Assembly (NCBI GenBank): GCA_016193385.1
Contig: JACPSF010000196.1
Location: 1-5,208 of the forward strand
Source of the DNA: Deltaproteobacteria bacterium
GTDB taxonomy: Bacteria > Desulfobacterota_B > Binatia > UBA9968
Reading direction: 5' to 3'
Length of the DNA: 5,208 nt
Position numbers and translations under genes: made by a program. Within the stretch, counting starts at the first letter, position 1, and the number at the start of each line of letters is the position of its first letter. Positions 4,535 through 5,208 of the stretch are shown here, piece after piece. Under the pieces are notes generated by a model. The model did not search any database. It had not been told where the DNA came from and saw nothing but the letters and a program-made list of their open reading frames with translations.

Positions 4535-4541
4535 ACAGGTC

Positions 4542-4571
4542 AGTATAGTACATCTGAAGACTTCTTGATAA
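4542..4571 (-). promoter_or_regulatory. Candidate promoter of the DUF2442 gene
   Basis: On the minus strand TTATCA (4571-4566) and TATACT (4547-4542) are separated by 18 nt. TATACT matches the sigma-70 -10 consensus at five of six positions and the -35 at about four of six. Transcription would begin at or next to the ATG at 4534, leaving no leader. This is prediction only. Confidence 0.4.
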
Positions 4572-4693
4572 CAATCCGGATTTTATTGCGATTCCCATAC
4601 TCTATGAAAAGCACCTCAAGCCTCTGGGTCACCGCAAACACTGCGGCTATTGTCAGCAGAGCACCTCCACCCGAACCCTCCACCCGAAATGCA

Positions 4694-5191
4694 CTAGATG
4701 CCCATCGGCCCGCTCGTCGGCGCGGGCCACGCCAGGCGGCCGTGCTCGGCGATGAGGGCATCGAGCTTCGCCGCGACGTGGGGGGGGAAAGGCGCGATGC
4801 GCCGGGCGACTAGGTCGGCGTAGGCATGGACGCACTCGAACGTAGATGAGACCACGCCGCGAGTCTCGTTAACCATGAAGAAGATGTAGTGCATCAGCTT
4901 GGCGTTTCGCCCGAGGATGCGGGCCCGGATCGCCACCGTCTCGCCGATGCGCACCTCGCTGAGATAATGGACGTGGTGCTCCAGGTCGAAACCGCCCCCG
5001 CCGATCGGCTTGAGGCTCTCCTCGTCGAGTCCCAGCATGGGGTACATCGCGTCGCCGGCCTCGTCATAGATCGCCATGTACCAGCGCACGTTCATGTGAC
5101 CGTTCCGATCCTCGTACTCCGGCGGAATCACCGCCCGGTAGACGACGGGTAGCGGTGCCAACTGGTCGAGCGTGATTGTCGGTGGGCGCAT
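4694..5191 (-). CDS. Hotdog-fold acyl-CoA thioesterase family protein
   Basis: This 165-residue protein belongs to the 4HBT/hotdog thioesterase group. It opens with a strand (VVYRAVIPPEYEDRNGHMNV) carrying the family motif D28-x2-G-H-M-N, where the Asp is the expected catalytic residue. The central hotdog helix follows (WYMAIYDEAGDAMYPMLGL, 37-55), then strands FDLEHHVHYLSEVRIGETVAIRARIL (68-93), KLMHYIFFMVN and STFECVHAYADLVARRIAPFP. It would hydrolyse acyl-CoA or a similar thioester in the cytoplasm; the substrate is not readable. The start has CAGGAGG with a 5-nt spacer and the length is normal. The gene is GC-rich and looks like native chromosome, unlike the AT-rich gene at 730-1365. It has no apparent link to the toxin-antitoxin genes downstream. 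Confidence 0.85.
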   Translation of the reverse strand: MRPPTITLDQLAPLPVVYRAVIPPEYEDRNGHMNVRWYMAIYDEAGDAMYPMLGLDEESLKPIGGGGFDLEHHVHYLSEVRIGETVAIRARILGRNAKLMHYIFFMVNETRGVVSSTFECVHAYADLVARRIAPFPPHVAAKLDALIAEHGRLAWPAPTSGPMGI

Positions 5192-5208
5192 CGTCCCTCC
5201 TGGCTACA

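Noticed and set aside
4540..4761. Minus-strand open frame of 73 codons as a missing DUF4160 partner
   Set aside because: The translation shows none of the DUF4160 features, overlaps the end of the thioesterase gene, and has low-complexity residues from a shadow frame.
1..5208. tRNA, rRNA, CRISPR array or riboswitch
   Set aside because: I found no cloverleaf, rRNA-like stretch, regularly spaced direct-repeat array or recognisable aptamer by eye. A small RNA could still be missed without a covariance search.

Overview
The window looks like an accessory stretch of a bacterial chromosome. Nearly every recognisable gene is on the minus strand. The genes are short and have no shared pathway, base composition changes sharply between neighbours, and three decayed gene pieces lie between them. 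The G6/C6 palindromes around a DUF559 gene and the short TCAG-type repeats recall, from memory only, genomes of Nitrospirota, Methylomirabilota (NC10) or Desulfobacterota. No gene here fixes the taxonomy, and the host may be an uncultured lineage.

Layout in window coordinates. At the left edge is the first 15 codons of a minus-strand gene with a strong ribosome binding site (1-46). At 223-584 two truncated 3' ends, from unrelated genes on opposite strands, meet back to back. The minus one ends in a tail recalling type III-like restriction-modification proteins; the plus one resembles the C-terminal PUA-like part of NOL1/NOP2/sun RNA methyltransferases. A TCAG-rich imperfect dyad follows (586-652). 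The gene at 730-1365 encodes an AT-rich protein with two membrane segments and two BamE/SmpA-like repeats. The gene at 1468-1968 encodes a gamma-glutamylcyclotransferase-fold protein, and 2007-2612 an uncharacterised helical protein with a HEPN-like R-x4-H motif. A 79-bp dyad resembling an integron attC lies between these last two genes.

The gene at 2722-3141 encodes a DUF559 (Vsr-like PD-(D/E)xK) nuclease. It is enclosed by inverted G/C-hexamer palindromes, one of which encodes the protein's tail. The space 3195-3600 has no intact gene but holds G-rich direct repeats and a probable tyrosine-recombinase relic. Next comes a toxin-first toxin-antitoxin pair: DUF4258 (3819-4163) overlapping a YgiT-type zinc-finger protein (3601-3822) by ATGA. 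Upstream of it is a DUF2442 protein (4217-4534) with a possible leaderless promoter. A GC-rich hotdog-fold thioesterase (4694-5191) ends the window and is the most ordinary chromosomal gene.

The DUF2442, DUF4258 and YgiT genes may form one transcription unit. The rest reads as a patchwork of separately acquired genes. The most interesting object is the DUF559 gene with its inverted repeats, a possible compact nuclease-repeat mobile unit of about 445-490 bp. The second is the attC-like dyad, which raises a cassette-type origin for part of the array without proving it.
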